This document shows, one piece after another, positions 36,677-50,329 of a DNA stretch of 64,000 nucleotides (position 1 is its first letter; every line of letters starts with the position of its first letter). Location of the stretch: positions 8,705,081 to 8,769,080 of the forward strand of contig PTFA01000011.1 of the NCBI GenBank assembly GCA_003342895.1, in the 5' to 3' direction. Source of the DNA: Casuarius casuarius (lineage: Eukaryota > Chordata > Aves > Casuariiformes > Casuariidae). The notes below the pieces were generated by a model. The model saw nothing but the letters and a program-made list of their open reading frames with translations. It searched no databases and had not been told where the DNA came from. The translations under genes and the position numbers were made by a program.

Positions 36677-39279
36677 AAGTTAACAGGTCCTGTGATGGAA
36701 GAGGACTTACTAAGAAGAATACAATGCAATATAAACATATTATAGATGTTAAAGCTTCAAATAAAATTATTGGATAGAAGTAAAATTAGAGCTGATTATT
36801 CCTACCCATCTCTGAATATTAAGCATAATTAGTTTACTTCATATGGTGGCCTAGTTTCTTTTCAATCACCATTTTATATAATTCAGTTGGAAAGATCCTT
36901 TTCTGTGAGTCACTTGACTGGACTTTATTTTAGTGTTTTGCCTGTAAGTGTACGTATATGTCCCTGCATAATAGTTTATATTTATTTTATGTTTATTGTG
37001 AAATGATGGCTTCAAGGTACATTCTAAGATCTGCAACTAGTTGCATACTGATTGCTTTCCTAAATGCAGTGTTTCCTAGGTGAGTGGGTGTTGCTCTTAA
37101 GCTAGTTATTCAGAGTCTTCTGGAGCTTTCAGTCACTACCCAACAAGCTGAATAGAAAAATGTGCTCTATACACAGGCATTTCTAATCCGTTCCTTCTGA
37201 AATGAGGGAAGTCCAACGCTAAATTCACATTTGCACTAAGTAGTTTGTCATAAAATTTGGTTCAGGAGTAACAATAATCTTATTGATTAGAAGGAAAGTT
37301 AGAAGAAAGTTAGAAGGAAAAGGTAACCATTTGCTGCAATGAAGAGAAAAAAAATGACTAACTTTTAGACAGGAATAGATTTGGTACTAGGGTTTTGTTT
37401 TGCTATTTTCCAAGGAAAAACTTACCTGATCAGACTGATTTATCTGAATCAAACACTTTAAAAGGCCCCCTTTCACCACTGCAGCTAAAACAATGGGTTA
37501 ATTTTAGGGAAGATACTTGGTTTCCACTATATCTGAGTATCCGCATAGTCTACCATGTAACTCTGGTAGCAGCAAATAACACCACTTCATGCCACGACCG
37601 TCCAACTCACAAAAGAGAAATGTAGCCTTGTTGTAGTATTCTCTACTGCTCTCACCATGTATTTGTATTTCCACATTTCATCTCACAAGTGCCAATGACT
37701 CAAATTTGGTATTCACGATGGCCCTTTGCTTCGTTAATGAAATGTCAGAATTGAAACTCGAGTAGCAGGGATGGCTGGCAGGGAACGCCTCTGAGCAGAG
37801 AGCTCTCTTCAGAAGTCTGTCCCTTGAACGTCGATCCTGTTTGACTGAGCTATTTCCAAACTCTAAGTGAGAATTTGTAGTCCAGTTGTTTAATTCAAAT
37901 TAAACCATTAAACTTCTTTCTTCATCTCTGATTCAACTCCTTTATCTTGGCCTAGAGATTTTACCTGTTGATGTTGTGCTGTACTCAGGTCACTGGCCTG
38001 AGGTTCGCCTGCCTGTATCTTAATGCTTTGTCTTCAGTTTCTTCATCATGCCTTATTTATTAGTGTAAAAAGAAAAGATGATGAAGACTATCTTATGCAA
38101 AGCCAGACTCCTTGGTAATAGCTGTTCATTTCTGAAGAGAAACGGCTTCTATTGATTATTTAATAAATAAATTGTGCCTGCTTGATACACATCTACCAGA
38201 ATATCTTTGACCTGTAGAGATGAAAGTGTAAAGAGAGAAATCTTAGAGGGAGACCTGTAGGAAAGAATTAACTTAGGTTTATTTTCTCATGTGATAGTAC
38301 TTATTTAATTTTGCTCTTTTTCTCTACCATGAGAGTAGAGTGTGTTTCTAGGATGTAGCTTTACTGAATGCCATGAAAGTGTTGTTTATTTTAGTGAGGC
38401 ATTAAAGGAACGAAGACAGTCCGCCTGATGCACTGGAGCACTGTGAGCTTGCTTCTTGGAAGCAACCTGGGATAAAAAACACACAGAAGTGGGGAGGACA
38501 GCTGATGGACAAAGCCCTTGAGAATGAAACTGTTAATGAGGTGGTATAAAGGAGCATAAGGAAACACATCTCAGAGCTGTTGCCTTTCGGAGTAGCCTAG
38601 TGACATGTTTAAACCAAGCTGAAAAAGCAGCTCGGTTTGGTTTTGCCTTGGACATGTGAGGAAGGCAAAGTCGAAGCTGAACTGAGTACTGTAAGCTGGC
38701 TTTCTCAGCTCCATAACACAACAGTGTGAGTGGTAGAGTTTGAGGACAGAAAAATGAAGTGTGATGTTTTGATCATGTTGACTGAAGCTTTTGGAAAGTC
38801 TTCTGGAAATAGAAAATTTAGTACATGGAATTAGAGAGGAAAGTTATCTGCTGCTACTTCCATCTGATCGAAAGGATGCGTAATGTTTAGACTTGCCCAT
38901 AAACAAATCCGCTTTTCAGTCAGCAGTTTGATCTAACTGTAAAGTGTAATAGGGTCGTTCTTAGAATAGCCACCTTGTCTGGCTGCACAGCATGGCCTCG
39001 TATGAGGTGACAGGAGAATCTCGACCGTGGGCACCATAGCCAGAAGGAGTCAAGTGTCTCCATTCCTGTCTGCTGGAACCAATTTTTAGCAGACTTGGCT
39101 TGTAGCATTTTAGTAGCAACTTCCAGAGGAACAGGATCTAATGTGGTGGCGAAGGGGGTGGTCTGGTCTGGGAGCTGCCTGATGCAATATCTAGCCTGTT
39201 GCCTGCTGTCTTTTTAAAGGGAGAGAGAACTGTTTTGTTGAATAGCTCATTGCCCTTCACCGCTATGCAGTGAGGATTG

Positions 39280-39304
39280 AAAAAACAACAACAACAACAA
39301 AAAA
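39280..39304. repeat. A-rich (AAC)n microsatellite
   Basis: Several ACA units framed by A runs. It lies inside the 122-codon minus-strand frame 39138-39506, whose Cys/Phe run comes from it. Confidence 0.9.
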
Positions 39305-39313
39305 TCATGTGAT

Positions 39314-39353
39314 CCAGCAATGCAAGGATAAAACCAGCAATGCAAGGATAAGG
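39314..39353. repeat. Tandem duplication, 20-bp unit x2
   Basis: The unit ccagcaatgcaaggataa recurs at 39314 and 39334, head to tail, differing only in its last two bases. Confidence 0.9.
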
Positions 39354-39630
39354 TCTTTTGTTAGGGCTAATTATAAGTACATTAAGATCAGTGGGAATTA
39401 TTTGTGAGTCATTATTGCAATGGAAAACACCTGGGAAAGTTAAATATAGAGCTAGGCATCTAGGTGTGCACTTGTTGCTACACACAGATATCATATATGT
39501 AGTCACATGTAGTTATTTTCTTCATAGCTTAATCATTCAGAACAGGAGGAAAGATAAAAAAGGCAAAACTTACTTTCTTTTCTCCCCCCTGCCAATAAGA
39601 CTACCAATTTCTGAATTCTTGCTTAGTAGT

Positions 39631-39690
39631 TGCTTTTTTGTTGTTTGGGTTTTTTTAGGTTTTTTTTTGTTGTTGTTTTTGTTGTTGTTC
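39631..39690. repeat. T/G-rich low-complexity tract
   Basis: Runs of T interrupted by G and TTG units. The hydrophobic Phe/Leu tail of the 123-codon frame 39358-39729 is made by this tract. Confidence 0.9.
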
Positions 39691-41839
39691 AAGGCATGGG
39701 AAGAAAATATAGGCAATTATTCAGCCTGAGTAAGATGAAATGTTCTAAGATAGTGTATAAGTAAAGAAGAAGTTTTTGACAATATTTTTTCTTTCCGTTT
39801 TGGAAATTAAAGAGAAAAAAATCTTGCTTTCACTACTGAATTCCAGTGTTTTTGTATGAGGTATAAAGTGGGTCATAAAAGTTTTTTTGATTTTATTTTC
39901 AGAATATGTGATTGTTTATTAAAAGAAGGAAAAATTTGCATAATAAGAGAAATACAAATACAGAGATAGAACTTACTTTGGATATAGTCATACTAATAGG
40001 TTACATTTACCTTTATAAGAGAAGTGAAAAGGATTTCCTTTATATCTCTTACATCTTCCAAGTACTTAATAACTAATTTCAGACTGTTAATCATTTTAAT
40101 ATTTGTAAGGCTTCCATGAATAATGTACCATTGATCTATTAGATCTATTAAAGTTCTGAAGTCTTCCTAAAATTTTACTCACCCCCCCACCTTTGTTAAT
40201 TAGTAACGTTCTCCAGTAAGTAACATTTTTGTGTATTGCATGTGTGAACTTAGCAGAGTTTTGATGGCCAACCAGGTTAGTAAGCTGTCTACAGCTGAAC
40301 GTCACAGAACTCATGTAGATCTTGACTCTGAGAAAAATGAATTTGTTTTTTCAAATATATTTTGTAGATTTTGGAGCTGGTATAGATAAATATGTCAGGG
40401 AGTTAGGCTGGGATATTTTTGTGTCTTCTATGCATCTTCTCAGGGATGAAGATAACAAATTTACCAAGGGAAGTTGCTAAGAGATCATCATTATAGCTAT
40501 AAGAGAGAAAGTAAGGATTTCTTTATTTACTGTAGTCGGGACTAGCGCCAGTACATGAAGGCATTGAATGAGAGCTAATTTATCCTAAATCTAGAGTTAA
40601 CAAGCAGCTCCAAGTATCACTTTGGAAGCATTCGCTATTTTTTTTAAATAGAGTTTTTGTAATGGTGCTCCTTTCCTGCTCTCACAATCAAGGAGAGATT
40701 TGTTTTAGTATCTGGCAATTATTGAGATGTTCAAGATTTTTCATGTTAATTATCATTATTATTATTTTTTTTTTTTCTTCCACCTCTACAAACAATTTCT
40801 GAGATTGTTCCCTCGATTTACATGGAACTGGGGAATGCTCCTTGAAGTCCTGTAGTGTGGATGTTGAGTTGTCTCTTAAAGTGCAATTTAATTTTGAAAG
40901 TGACTTCATAGAAATTCCATTTTAAGTAGATATTTACTCAGATTTATATTTAGAAATATTTTTATTCTCTTTCAAGTCTGTAATCTTTTTAGAGCTGGCA
41001 AGATTAAAATGAATTTTAATTAATTAAGTCCATTGATATCAAGTGGGTTAGTCCCAGTGTCATAAGGGCAAACTTTTGTGGACAATATAGTTATACAGTT
41101 GTCACTGAGAAGAAAAGTTGACTTGTGAAACTGTTTATTACTGTATGCAAGATGGAGAATTTATAGCTTGGATGTTGGATTCCAGTTTGGTTTTGTAACT
41201 CCAGTATTTAATTTGTTTTTTTCTTGTAAAGGGACCATTTATGACAGGCACAGTTTTGAAAGAGTAATCATGGTAGCTTGCAGATGCTTTTACAAAATAA
41301 GATGAGCTTTTCAGGTCCAAAGTCAGGATTTTTAAAGACACTTAGGAGCCTTTTGCTGCACATGGATGGATGTCTTGTGTGACTTCAGAAATGCCTTACT
41401 GAGTTAAGCAGCTAATTATCTAAGTTAGATAAACATACTTTTGAAAGCGTGTTAGTCAGCTAATCAGCGTTCATGCCTATATGAATTTTTATGTACTTGT
41501 AGCTCTGTTTATAAGACTGTCGGCACCCGACTGGCGTTCATCTTAGTCAGGGTAAATAGGTGGTTTCTCATTATTGAACCGTAAAACCTAACCTGGCAAG
41601 GAATTAGTGAAAGTTTGGGAGATGCTATGGTAGCAAATAATCTCAGGAGATTCTGATGTCTCCTTTTCCTGGCTAATGCTTTGTAGTCAGACAGTGAATT
41701 CTGGTTTATTTGAACAAAAATATGTTTTGTCCATGCCCATGTCTCTCGTGTTTCCTTTAACTAACTTAATGACCATTGTTGTCTAAAAGCACAAACAAGC
41801 ACTGTCAAAACCCCAAATCCAATATTTATGTAAAATAAT

Positions 41840-42100
41840 GCAGGAAGGATACAGCTGAATGTGCTCATTTTCCAACACGCTCAGTATTTTTTGTCTGCTC
41901 ACTGAGCGTGAGATAGAATTTTCAACTAGCAATTTCAGATATAGTTTTCATCTTGCAGAAACCATTTGCTGGCAATTCAGTGTGCACACTATTTGGTTGG
42001 GCAGCTAGAGACATTGTATCTTGACGTGATGGCTTGTCACTCTCTTAGTTAGCGAGGTGCACTATTTGCAGCTGGGGAATAAAGCATGAGTTTAATAAAG
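41840..42100. promoter_or_regulatory. Candidate conserved block containing a perfect hairpin
   Basis: A repeat-free, less AT-rich stretch. It contains a perfect 10-bp inverted repeat cacgctcagt (41876-41885) / actgagcgtg (41901-41910) with a 15-base loop, and isolated CpGs (gacgtgatgg, agcgaggtgc). No open frame of note is present. Structure and composition suggest selection, but nothing proves it. Confidence 0.2.
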
Positions 42101-43920
42101 AAAAGATTTTTTTCTCTGTGTATGTGTGCACATGCGCCTGTGCATACCCTCTTGATTTGAGAATAAGCGCTCTTCACTTCTGCTAAATCCATGTCCTTTT
42201 ACTCCCTTGCCAATTTTTCATTTGACTTGGCTTGTTCTTTCTGTATTTGTTAGATATTTCTCTCTTCAATAAGACCTTGATTTCTTGTCTTCTGAAGAAT
42301 AAAGTTACCTCAAGTCATTATTATGTCTTTACTGCTTAGATTTGTTATAAAAAAACACTGTTTACTACAAAGTATTAAGTTTAGGTTGAGTAGCATTCAT
42401 TTCTGAAGAATCTCAAGGTTGAGTTTTGAATTTTCATAATGATGTTATAATAATAGAAAATTAATGGTACGATATAAACCCTGCACGTCCTGAAGTACAG
42501 TAAAACTGAGCTTGGTTACAATTCCAACATCTGTGCAGCTTACTGCAATCGCTTGCTCTCTGACTTGTCGTCACCTGCTGAAATGAAGAGGAAAATCTCA
42601 ACAGTATTCATTCATATCCGAAGGGTTTCGCTTATGCTGAATGTCAGAGGAAGGCATTTCATGTGTATTTTTCGGGGGGAGAGTGGAGGAGAAAAATACA
42701 GTGTGATTTTAAAATATAAAAATAATATGCAAGATAAAGCACATAGCAATGTAGATCACTTTTCCCCATTCTGTTAATTAGCCTGAAACATATATGATTG
42801 TTATTCTTTACTAAACAAAATACAGAATAATTCTATTGTCTTCATTGCAAAATTGGAATAAGTAAGAGGACCATCGAGCTGTCTGTATTTGTACCATTTA
42901 GTTACAGGCCTTTTATGAAATATATCTCTAACATGTTGAATTAGATATTTGTATTTTCATTTAATACCATTAAATAACTTTCATTTACTAAAGATAACTT
43001 GTTCAGTGTCACAGCTATTTTTTCCTGTTTTGGTTTTTATTATTCTTTTCTACTGCATTTAAATTTTTTTAAAGCCTATTTCAAAAGTGCATTGACTTGC
43101 AGACTAATATAAGTAATATTTACTTTCTGTCTTGCTTATTAAGTGCAGAGTTGTAGTTCATGCAAATGTGATGATCAGTGAATTAATACCAAATACTATA
43201 GATAAAGATCCACGTTTGCAACCTCCAGGTTAAATGTTTGTGTCAATAATATCTCAATATATTTTTGAAGAAACTAATACTAGTATGTAAATACTAAGCA
43301 CTCATGCTGTGATTTCCACATTATGGTAAATAATTAACAATGCAAAAGAAATGTTATTATTGTGTAGATATCACCAATGGCATTTTATAATTTTGAATGG
43401 GAGATGTTGTTTCCCATAGCGTCTAATCCTTTCGTGACTATGTCTTATTAAAATATCATTCCTGATGTTAAGATAGGAGAGTAAAGATTGGTGAGCAGAG
43501 GTAATACAAATGACTATTAACAATATGTATTCTATGTTTTGTCTGAGATACAAAAATGGTTTTGATATTGGGAGAGAGCTGAAGGCTTTTGTACTGTGCC
43601 CTTGAATTCTGTATTACCACCTTCTGGGACTCAGCCATAAGATGTCTGGTTAAGAATACAGATTCAACCACTTGCTTGTGATGCCAGTGCTCACTAGGCT
43701 GTCTTTTATTGTCTCTCAGAAATATTTGAGAAGATGTCTGCTATTAGACTGAAATGCAAAGCAACAGCCAAATCTTTCCGTTCCTTTCTTACTCTGTTCC
43801 AAGCTTTGCTTGTTACCTCCAGAGGAAAAGTTGTTTTCCAGGATTTGAAAAGTAGGTTTTTCTATTCTAAAAATATTTTCAAAATTAAAATAAAAAGGGA
43901 CATCAGTTCTGTCTCCCGCC
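42100..43920. other. AT-rich non-coding DNA, no gene seen
   Basis: Frames here (74 codons at 42553-42777, 60 and 67 codons minus near 43400-43670) have no recognisable domain. No repeat family was identified. Confidence 0.6.
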
Positions 43921-43937
43921 AGCTACCCATTTCGCTG

Positions 43938-43995
43938 GAACAAAACAAGTCGAACCTCCTTTTAGCCAGAACAAAACAAGTTAACCTCCTTTTTG
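43938..43995. repeat. Imperfect tandem duplication, 31-bp period
   Basis: gaacaaaacaagtcgaacc (43938-) and gaacaaaacaagttaacc (43969-) are two copies of one unit with a few substitutions and a one-base gap, each followed by a cctcctttt tail. Confidence 0.85.
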
Positions 43996-44339
43996 AACTG
44001 GAAAACATTTTTTTTCTGTAGACAAACAGCCTTGTTTCTGTGTGGGAACATTGCCAAGATGCAGTATGTCAAGACAGAGTTTTCACACAAACATATTTTA
44101 ATTTTTGTCTCGCTTGGCACTCCTCCCTTTCTCCTTTGTTTGCTAAAACTGTCTTGCTTTCTCCTCCTTTGGTACGCTTTTCCTTTCCTTATCTGCTCTG
44201 TAGTTCTTGACATACATATCTCCTGAGAAGGCAAACTATAAAAGGGAATTTTTTACTGCCTCCCATACAGTAAATCTACAACTGATTCAATGCCTGTAAT
44301 AACTAGAATAACGCCGTATGTGATGAATTGCATCTCACT

Positions 44340-44680
44340 AAGAACGTAGGTGATAAAAAAAGAGCCTAGGCCATTTGCTGTTCAATAGGATTTCCTTGTC
44401 AGCTGTTTCTCTGCGTTTGGTTTTCATTCCTCCGCCTGTGTTCCCACCAATCCAAAGTGCCGAGAAATTCTGGACTTGGCGCTCTCCAGCCTCATGAGTG
44501 AGGAGCTCCTCAGCATGCAGCTCTGCAGCGCTCTCGCCCCACATTGAGGAAACAGGGCACAGTCCTCTTCAGGACAGGGTCGCGTGCAGTTCTTCCGAGG
44601 GGGCTGGGCACCGCGTAGGGCTACAATCAGAGGGCGCAGAATTCGTGGGCTTGATGCATTTCGTATGGCAAATACATTTC
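44340..44680. other. GC-richer island with CpGs, unidentified
   Basis: Composition shifts sharply to moderate GC with several CpGs (gtcgcgtgc, caccgcgtagg). Overlapping frames occur on both strands (76 codons plus at 44498-44728, 68 codons minus at 44338-44544) without recognisable domains. It could be a conserved element, a small CpG-rich promoter or an old exon. No TATA box or convincing splice sites were seen. Confidence 0.25.
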
Positions 44681-45539
44681 CGCAGATGTCTTTTAACTTG
44701 CTATGAGAATCACTGTTTGCAGTGTTAGTAGTAAAATAAGTAAATTCCCTTCTTCACAGGGCTGAACATTATCATTTAGTTACTAAGTTTAACTGTTGTT
44801 CAGATATGACTCTTAAAGGCTACTTGTGCTTCCTGCTAGTTTCTCCCTCCATATAAACCCCAGAAATGCAGATGGTGCAGCCTTCAAAGAAAGCAGAGAC
44901 TACTGCTGCCTCTAATTTAAGTTGGGACAACTTTATTCATTTGAAAATACTTAAATACCCATATGCCAGTGAGAGGACATGTGAGAGAAATAAGATCACA
45001 ACTCGAGCTGCCCTCCTGGCTTCCAAGCAGTGCTTATTCAGTACACTAGGGAAAGAGAGGGTACGTCTATTGCTACCCGTTCCCATTCCTCTGTGACCCC
45101 CTTTCTACACTTTCGAAGGAGGTTCAGTGCAGGCTTCCAGCCTATTCAGTGAAATTCACAATAGGAGTTACTAGCAAATCAGGTGTTGAGGGCATTCTTT
45201 TTAAACAGCTCTCCTTTTATACAACTATCATGAGTGGAGGTGGCCAGGTAGTTTCATTTTTAGCAAGATGAAACGATCTGGATGAGTCAGATTGTGAATT
45301 TCTTCATAGTTGTCCCAGGGGGGGAAAAAAAGACAAAGTTCAAGCACATTTTCCCATTTTACATTGTATTATTAAAATTTGCTTGGACAAGAAGTCATTT
45401 AATAAAACTGTGTTCAAAAGGTAATGTGTTTTCCATAATAAATATGAAAGAGCAGTAATATTTTTTAATAAGATTGTTTGTAATTACCTCAGCTTTGCGA
45501 CATTGTATAATTAGTTCATTGAGATATGCACTTGCTTGT

Positions 45540-45720
45540 TCTTCAGTAGTTACACTTTTTACGGTGCTTTAGAGTTTGTTTTCCCGCTGGCAAACTGCTA
45601 AGGTGCAAGCAATTTTTGGCTTGAAGAGCCAACAAAATCATCAAATTTGAGTTCATGAGAAGGTAAGCTACTTACTGGCACACATTGCAAATTATGCTTG
45701 CCGTTTCAGTCTCTCTTTTG
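45540..45720. other. Possible conserved non-coding block
   Basis: A repeat-free stretch of balanced composition includes ttcccgctggcaaactgc and ggcttgaagagcc words and no sustained frame. It is flanked by AT-rich DNA. Regulatory identity is inferred from composition only. Confidence 0.15.
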
Positions 45721-47739
45721 AATAGTGTGGATTTATTAACTCTGCGTGTTTGGAAGGGTTTTATTTAGCATATTATTTTTGCATTCAGGTAGTAGATTAA
45801 ATGTTAATAATGTTTAGCAACTCATTTTCTATATTTTTTTGTGGCAGATAGAGACAAGTTTGAGATAACATTTCATGTCCTGTGACAGTAGAAGTGACCC
45901 AAAGGAAACTAGGTTATGATCTGCGAGTTTACATTTAGAAAAGGTTACTTGAGTGAATGCCAGTCTCTCTCTAGGTCAGACTTTCGTGGCTTCTAGTCAG
46001 CCTTTGTCTTGATCTTTTCTTTATCTTTCCTTTTAAAGCCCATATGAACCCCAAGTGATTGTATAAAGGAAACCCACAGAACTGAATATTAGTATAAATC
46101 CATATATTTTACAAAACTTAAACTGATTATTATCCATGGTCAGATTGATTCTGCTACCATAACTTTAATAATTGAGGATGAATATCTAAGGAAAGCATCT
46201 CTTTCTGTAGTAAATAGTTTTTTGTATTAGATCGTTTTTACCATTCGTATCACTTTGCTTTTGTTTGATTGCATCATTAAGTCTCTTTCTTAATAGATAA
46301 TAGTCTCAGTAGAGTAGGTAAATTTGTAATTCGGTGTGTTCATTTTTATAAAATGTTGTCACCTCCGGCCCAGTATGATAAACACACAGACCCAGGGATT
46401 CGGTAAAAACAAGTTCAACATTTTCACTTCTGGCTTCCTATCAGTATAATGTTGTGAATGTAATATATCAAATGCACCTTTCAGGTATAAGGAAATATTG
46501 CTTAGGAAATAAATGTATGTAATGTTATAGATTAAAAATTTCCATATATTATTTAGAGTGATTTATTATTTAAGTGTTATTACCATGCCTGATGTTATTC
46601 CCTCCAATTGCTTGATATTGCCAAATGATAAGAATTTAGGAAGCAAAGGTATTAGAATTATATGCAGAGATTATATTGCATATAAAACACAGGAGTTGAT
46701 ACTTTCTGACTCTAATAGTATTTGGCTGAATATTATGAAACATTCATTGCAGGAAAACTTAAGAGTCAGCATCTGATTAGAAGAACTCTTAAAACTGAAA
46801 ATATATTAGAAGCTGTTGAGCATTTGATCTGTTAGCACTTTAGTAGGTCAAAGATGGTTAGGGGTCAGTGCACTTCTACAGATAAAGGCATCAGAGTAAC
46901 CAGGGGGGTTGCATAAATTATTATTTCTACACTACTCCTTTTGGTGGATTAATAGGTTAGTTTTATAGTTTTTGTTTAATGGCTTTTAGGGCAGTCAGAT
47001 GTCTAAATTTCTTCCACTGCCTGTTTAGGATTTTTCCTTTTAATATAAATGTTCTCCTGAGTTGTAGTGAATGAAAGGGATGTTTTCTGCTGCAAATCCT
47101 ATTATGAACCTTGTCCTTTTGCTTTTTCTATTTGGAAACATTTAGTGACATTTAATGAGCTTCATTTCATCCAAGTGTCAGTACTTAACCTACAGTTTTT
47201 TGCCTGATTTCAACATCAGCTCGCAAGACAGTGCTATAGAAAAACCCTGTGACCTTGTCATAGATAAATTTTAACTCGTGTTCCACAAGCAATGATTTGG
47301 ATGGAAGAAGACTGAGACTTCTCACATGCGTGCTACTGGGCTTGCAACAGCAACGCTGATAAAAATGTAAGTATGTCTTAAAAACAATGTTCACCCACAA
47401 GTCTCACCTAGGCTTTGCTAACAACCTGCTGAGAATATATAATTGCTAATGTTTCCTGCCTGGAAGTGGTGGCAAAAAGTCAAACAGCAGCTTTATTCTT
47501 AGTGGCACTCAATCAATTGGTTACCTGTGTAAAGTTATTTCGAAGTAGTCGAGTTCTATGTATATTCAGTGTTTTTAGAAAAAGTGATTTGGGCATCTTT
47601 CTCTTTATGAATTGTCTGTCTGTCTGTCCAAAGGAAGTAGTTCATGTTCAGAACAGTAGAAATGGCCTGTTGTTTGTATAAAATGCCAGTTTAAAAAAAG
47701 AGGCAAGCTATTAGTGGACTGGAACTGCTTACTGGTATT

Positions 47740-48160
47740 TATGGCTTCTCAGATGCCATTTGTTACACAAGAGCAATCACAGCTGAAAGATACGTGCAGG
47801 ATGTACAGCGTGTAGCATAATGTTATGCCAGTTCGGCTTCTGCACCTCTGGCAGAAAAACTGCAATGATGCCTTGCCAAAATGCTAACAAGGGCCTATCT
47901 GTATATTTTCTGAATCACCAGCGATCCATGTGGCAGCTGCTGATTTCAGGATGCTTTGTTCATGCACAATCCACTAAATCATAGTCTAAACTCCGAAGTC
48001 ACGTACTCCATCATCTCTCACTGCTCTTTCATCATCTCAAAAGATATGAATATTGCAACAGTCTTTCTAAGCAGTTCCTGGGTGTGGGAGGAGTCCTCCA
48101 GGCAATCACAGAGTTAGTCCTGAAACTTCTTTGCACACCCATGATGATAGGTAAGTTGAC
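47740..48160. other. Possible conserved non-coding block
   Basis: About 400 bases of non-repetitive, moderately GC-rich sequence with scattered CpGs and no open frame above 60 codons. It stands out from AT-rich flanks and might be a conserved enhancer, but no motif cluster is decisive. Confidence 0.2.
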
Positions 48161-48743
48161 TTATGCTATTTTCTGTAAAGTCACTGATCTGTAAATGAGC
48201 AGAACCTTCTAAAGGTGGGACAAATGGCCTATTCCCATTTTTAACCTTAGGGACTTTCTATCTTGCCTGTCTGGGTGTATCAGAGGTCCGTTTCATTCTT
48301 ATAGACCAGTTCGTATGCAGTATTTCCATTATACTTTTTAAACAATGTGAAGGTACCTTCAGCTTGTTTTAATTACACCATGATGAAAGATTCTTGTGAA
48401 ACCTTACAATTTTATAAAATATGTTTTTACAGAAAGCAATTACCAGTAATTCAAGATACAGCCTGCTACTTTGTAGGCACACAAAGTGCTTCGCATACAA
48501 ATTGTTACCTGTTATGGCAAAGTCCACAATGATGTGTCCCTCAGTGGAGATGCCACTGAAGGTTGGTTGAATGAGCAGTTTTACTACCACCTTCCAGTTT
48601 GCTTTTTCTTTTTAACCCAAACAGAAGTGTTTCCCAGAGGATGAAACTTTTGCCTCTTTAAAGTCCTTGGCAAAACTCCAGAAATTAATTGTATGACTAG
48701 GACTGCCCATATAGGAAAAAATATCTTTAATGTCAAGCAAAAT

Positions 48744-48766
48744 CCCCCCCCACACACACACACACA
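48744..48766. repeat. C run plus (CA)n microsatellite
   Basis: Seven to eight C run directly into about eight CA units. Confidence 0.95.
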
Positions 48767-48849
48767 TGCACCTTCTTAGGATGTTTACTCTGTTGTTGTA
48801 TCTCTCCATCTTTCTCTCTCTCTTGTATATGCATATGAAAGACAAATAT

Positions 48850-50100
48850 GCTGTAGAAAAGTGAACAGATCTATGTATCTGGAACTCAACGAATGGCTAG
48901 CTTAACAGTCAGTCAAACCTATACATTATATAAAGTCTTAAGTCAGACATTGAAATCCATATCTTAGGGCTCTCACTAAGTGATATGGATTTTTTTTCTA
49001 TGCTCCCTCTGCTTTCAGTGAATGCAGAGTAAAGAATGTATCAGTCAGGATTTTTAAAAATTTGGTCCTTAAATATGGTCCTGTGGGACCAACTCTTTAT
49101 TACCCAAACACTACCAGTGCAAATCTATATAACTAAAAGCCCAAAGAATCGGCTATGTTAATTATTAAAGAGTTGATAAGTCTCCTCTCTTCTATTTCTT
49201 TTACATTAAAATTAGTTTTGATTAAATTAGTTAAAGATGGTCAAAAAACTAAGCTAAATTCCATTTTATGGCTGTTGACTTCTCTCTGGGGCTAAGCCAT
49301 CATGTCATGGGAGGGAAGCACTTTTTATAGCTAAGTTACATTATCTCTAGTGTATGTTAAAATAAGAAATCTTTAAAACTCTACCAACTTTATATTAAAA
49401 CAGAATCACGGTAGCCTGAGAGTGGGCTACTGTTAATTTCAGAATAACTGCTTATTCAACAAGTTCCTACTTTCTTCATCTTTGTCTTTCTCTGTATCAT
49501 ATTCTATACAATCACTACAGTTATCCAGTTTCACCTAATGCATAAGGAATAAATGCAATTTAATTTGGTTTGTGATGAAACAGATCAACTGTCACTAAAA
49601 CATTAGTAATTATAAGCTACCTCTGAGAGACTTTGCTTTCAAAAAAAATCCTCTAGTTTTATTAATGTTTTATGTTTTCATTTGTTTGCTGAAGTATTTC
49701 TTGCCTAGTTCATTTTTTGCAAGAGTTAACTCTCACTGTGTGCTGCCGTTAGAGTGACAACGCATTAAGTATGAGAAGATAAAATTCAGGACAGTTGTTT
49801 GGCAGTTGTTACTGTTCTGAATTACAATACATTTTCTAGTTGCAGTATGCTTTGATGTTTCAGAAGTTATATCCTTTGTACAATAACAGATAGGGAAAAT
49901 CAAATGTTATATTTTAATTAGATGTGAGAGCAATGCTTATGTTCTTTTGGACAATAGCCATGACATATGTTTTGAAGTCCTATAACTTTTACTTAGTACT
50001 TTTCCAATCAGTACAACCACATACACATACAAGAATGTAAGCCATATATCTCAATTGCTATTACTCTATATTGCAAATCCAAAAAAAATTGAAACTTTTA
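48850..50100. other. AT-rich non-coding DNA, no gene seen
   Basis: No frame of 60 codons starts and ends within this span. No recognised repeats or structured RNA were found. Confidence 0.65.
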
Positions 50101-50111
50101 CTCTCCTATAG

Positions 50112-50140
50112 GAAAGTACTCAAATATTTGAGTTACTTTC
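50112..50140. other. 29-bp imperfect palindrome
   Basis: gaaagtactcaaat (50112-50125) and atttgagttactttc (50126-50140) are reverse complements except for one extra T. The central 16 bases, actcaaatatttgagt, form a perfect palindrome with no loop. Confidence 0.9.
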
Positions 50141-50329
50141 AAATATACTTGGGTTGGTTTGGATTGGTTTTATCTTACGAATTAATCACATTAATGCACT
50201 GCCTTATAATAACTGTCACCTTTAAGAGGAAAAAATATTCTCATACATATGTGATTGTCTTATCAACAAAAAGAAACTTAGACATCGGTCTTTTATCAAG
50301 AACAGATAGCTCTGCTACCTTCTGCTGAC

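Larger units (their letters stand above)
35350..38380. other. AT-rich non-coding DNA, no gene seen
   Basis: Only simple repeats, short duplications and chance frames of up to 84 codons were found. No recognised repeat family occurs after the CR1 fragment. A 14-bp palindrome tgcaactagttgca lies at 37032-37045, and a 10-bp inverted repeat tcttcatcat / atgatgaaga at 38040-38049 and 38078-38087. Confidence 0.6.

Noticed and set aside
39138..39729. Overlapping 122- and 123-codon frames on opposite strands
   Set aside because: Both depend on low-complexity tracts ((AAC)n and T/G-rich) that keep frames open, and neither has a recognisable domain.
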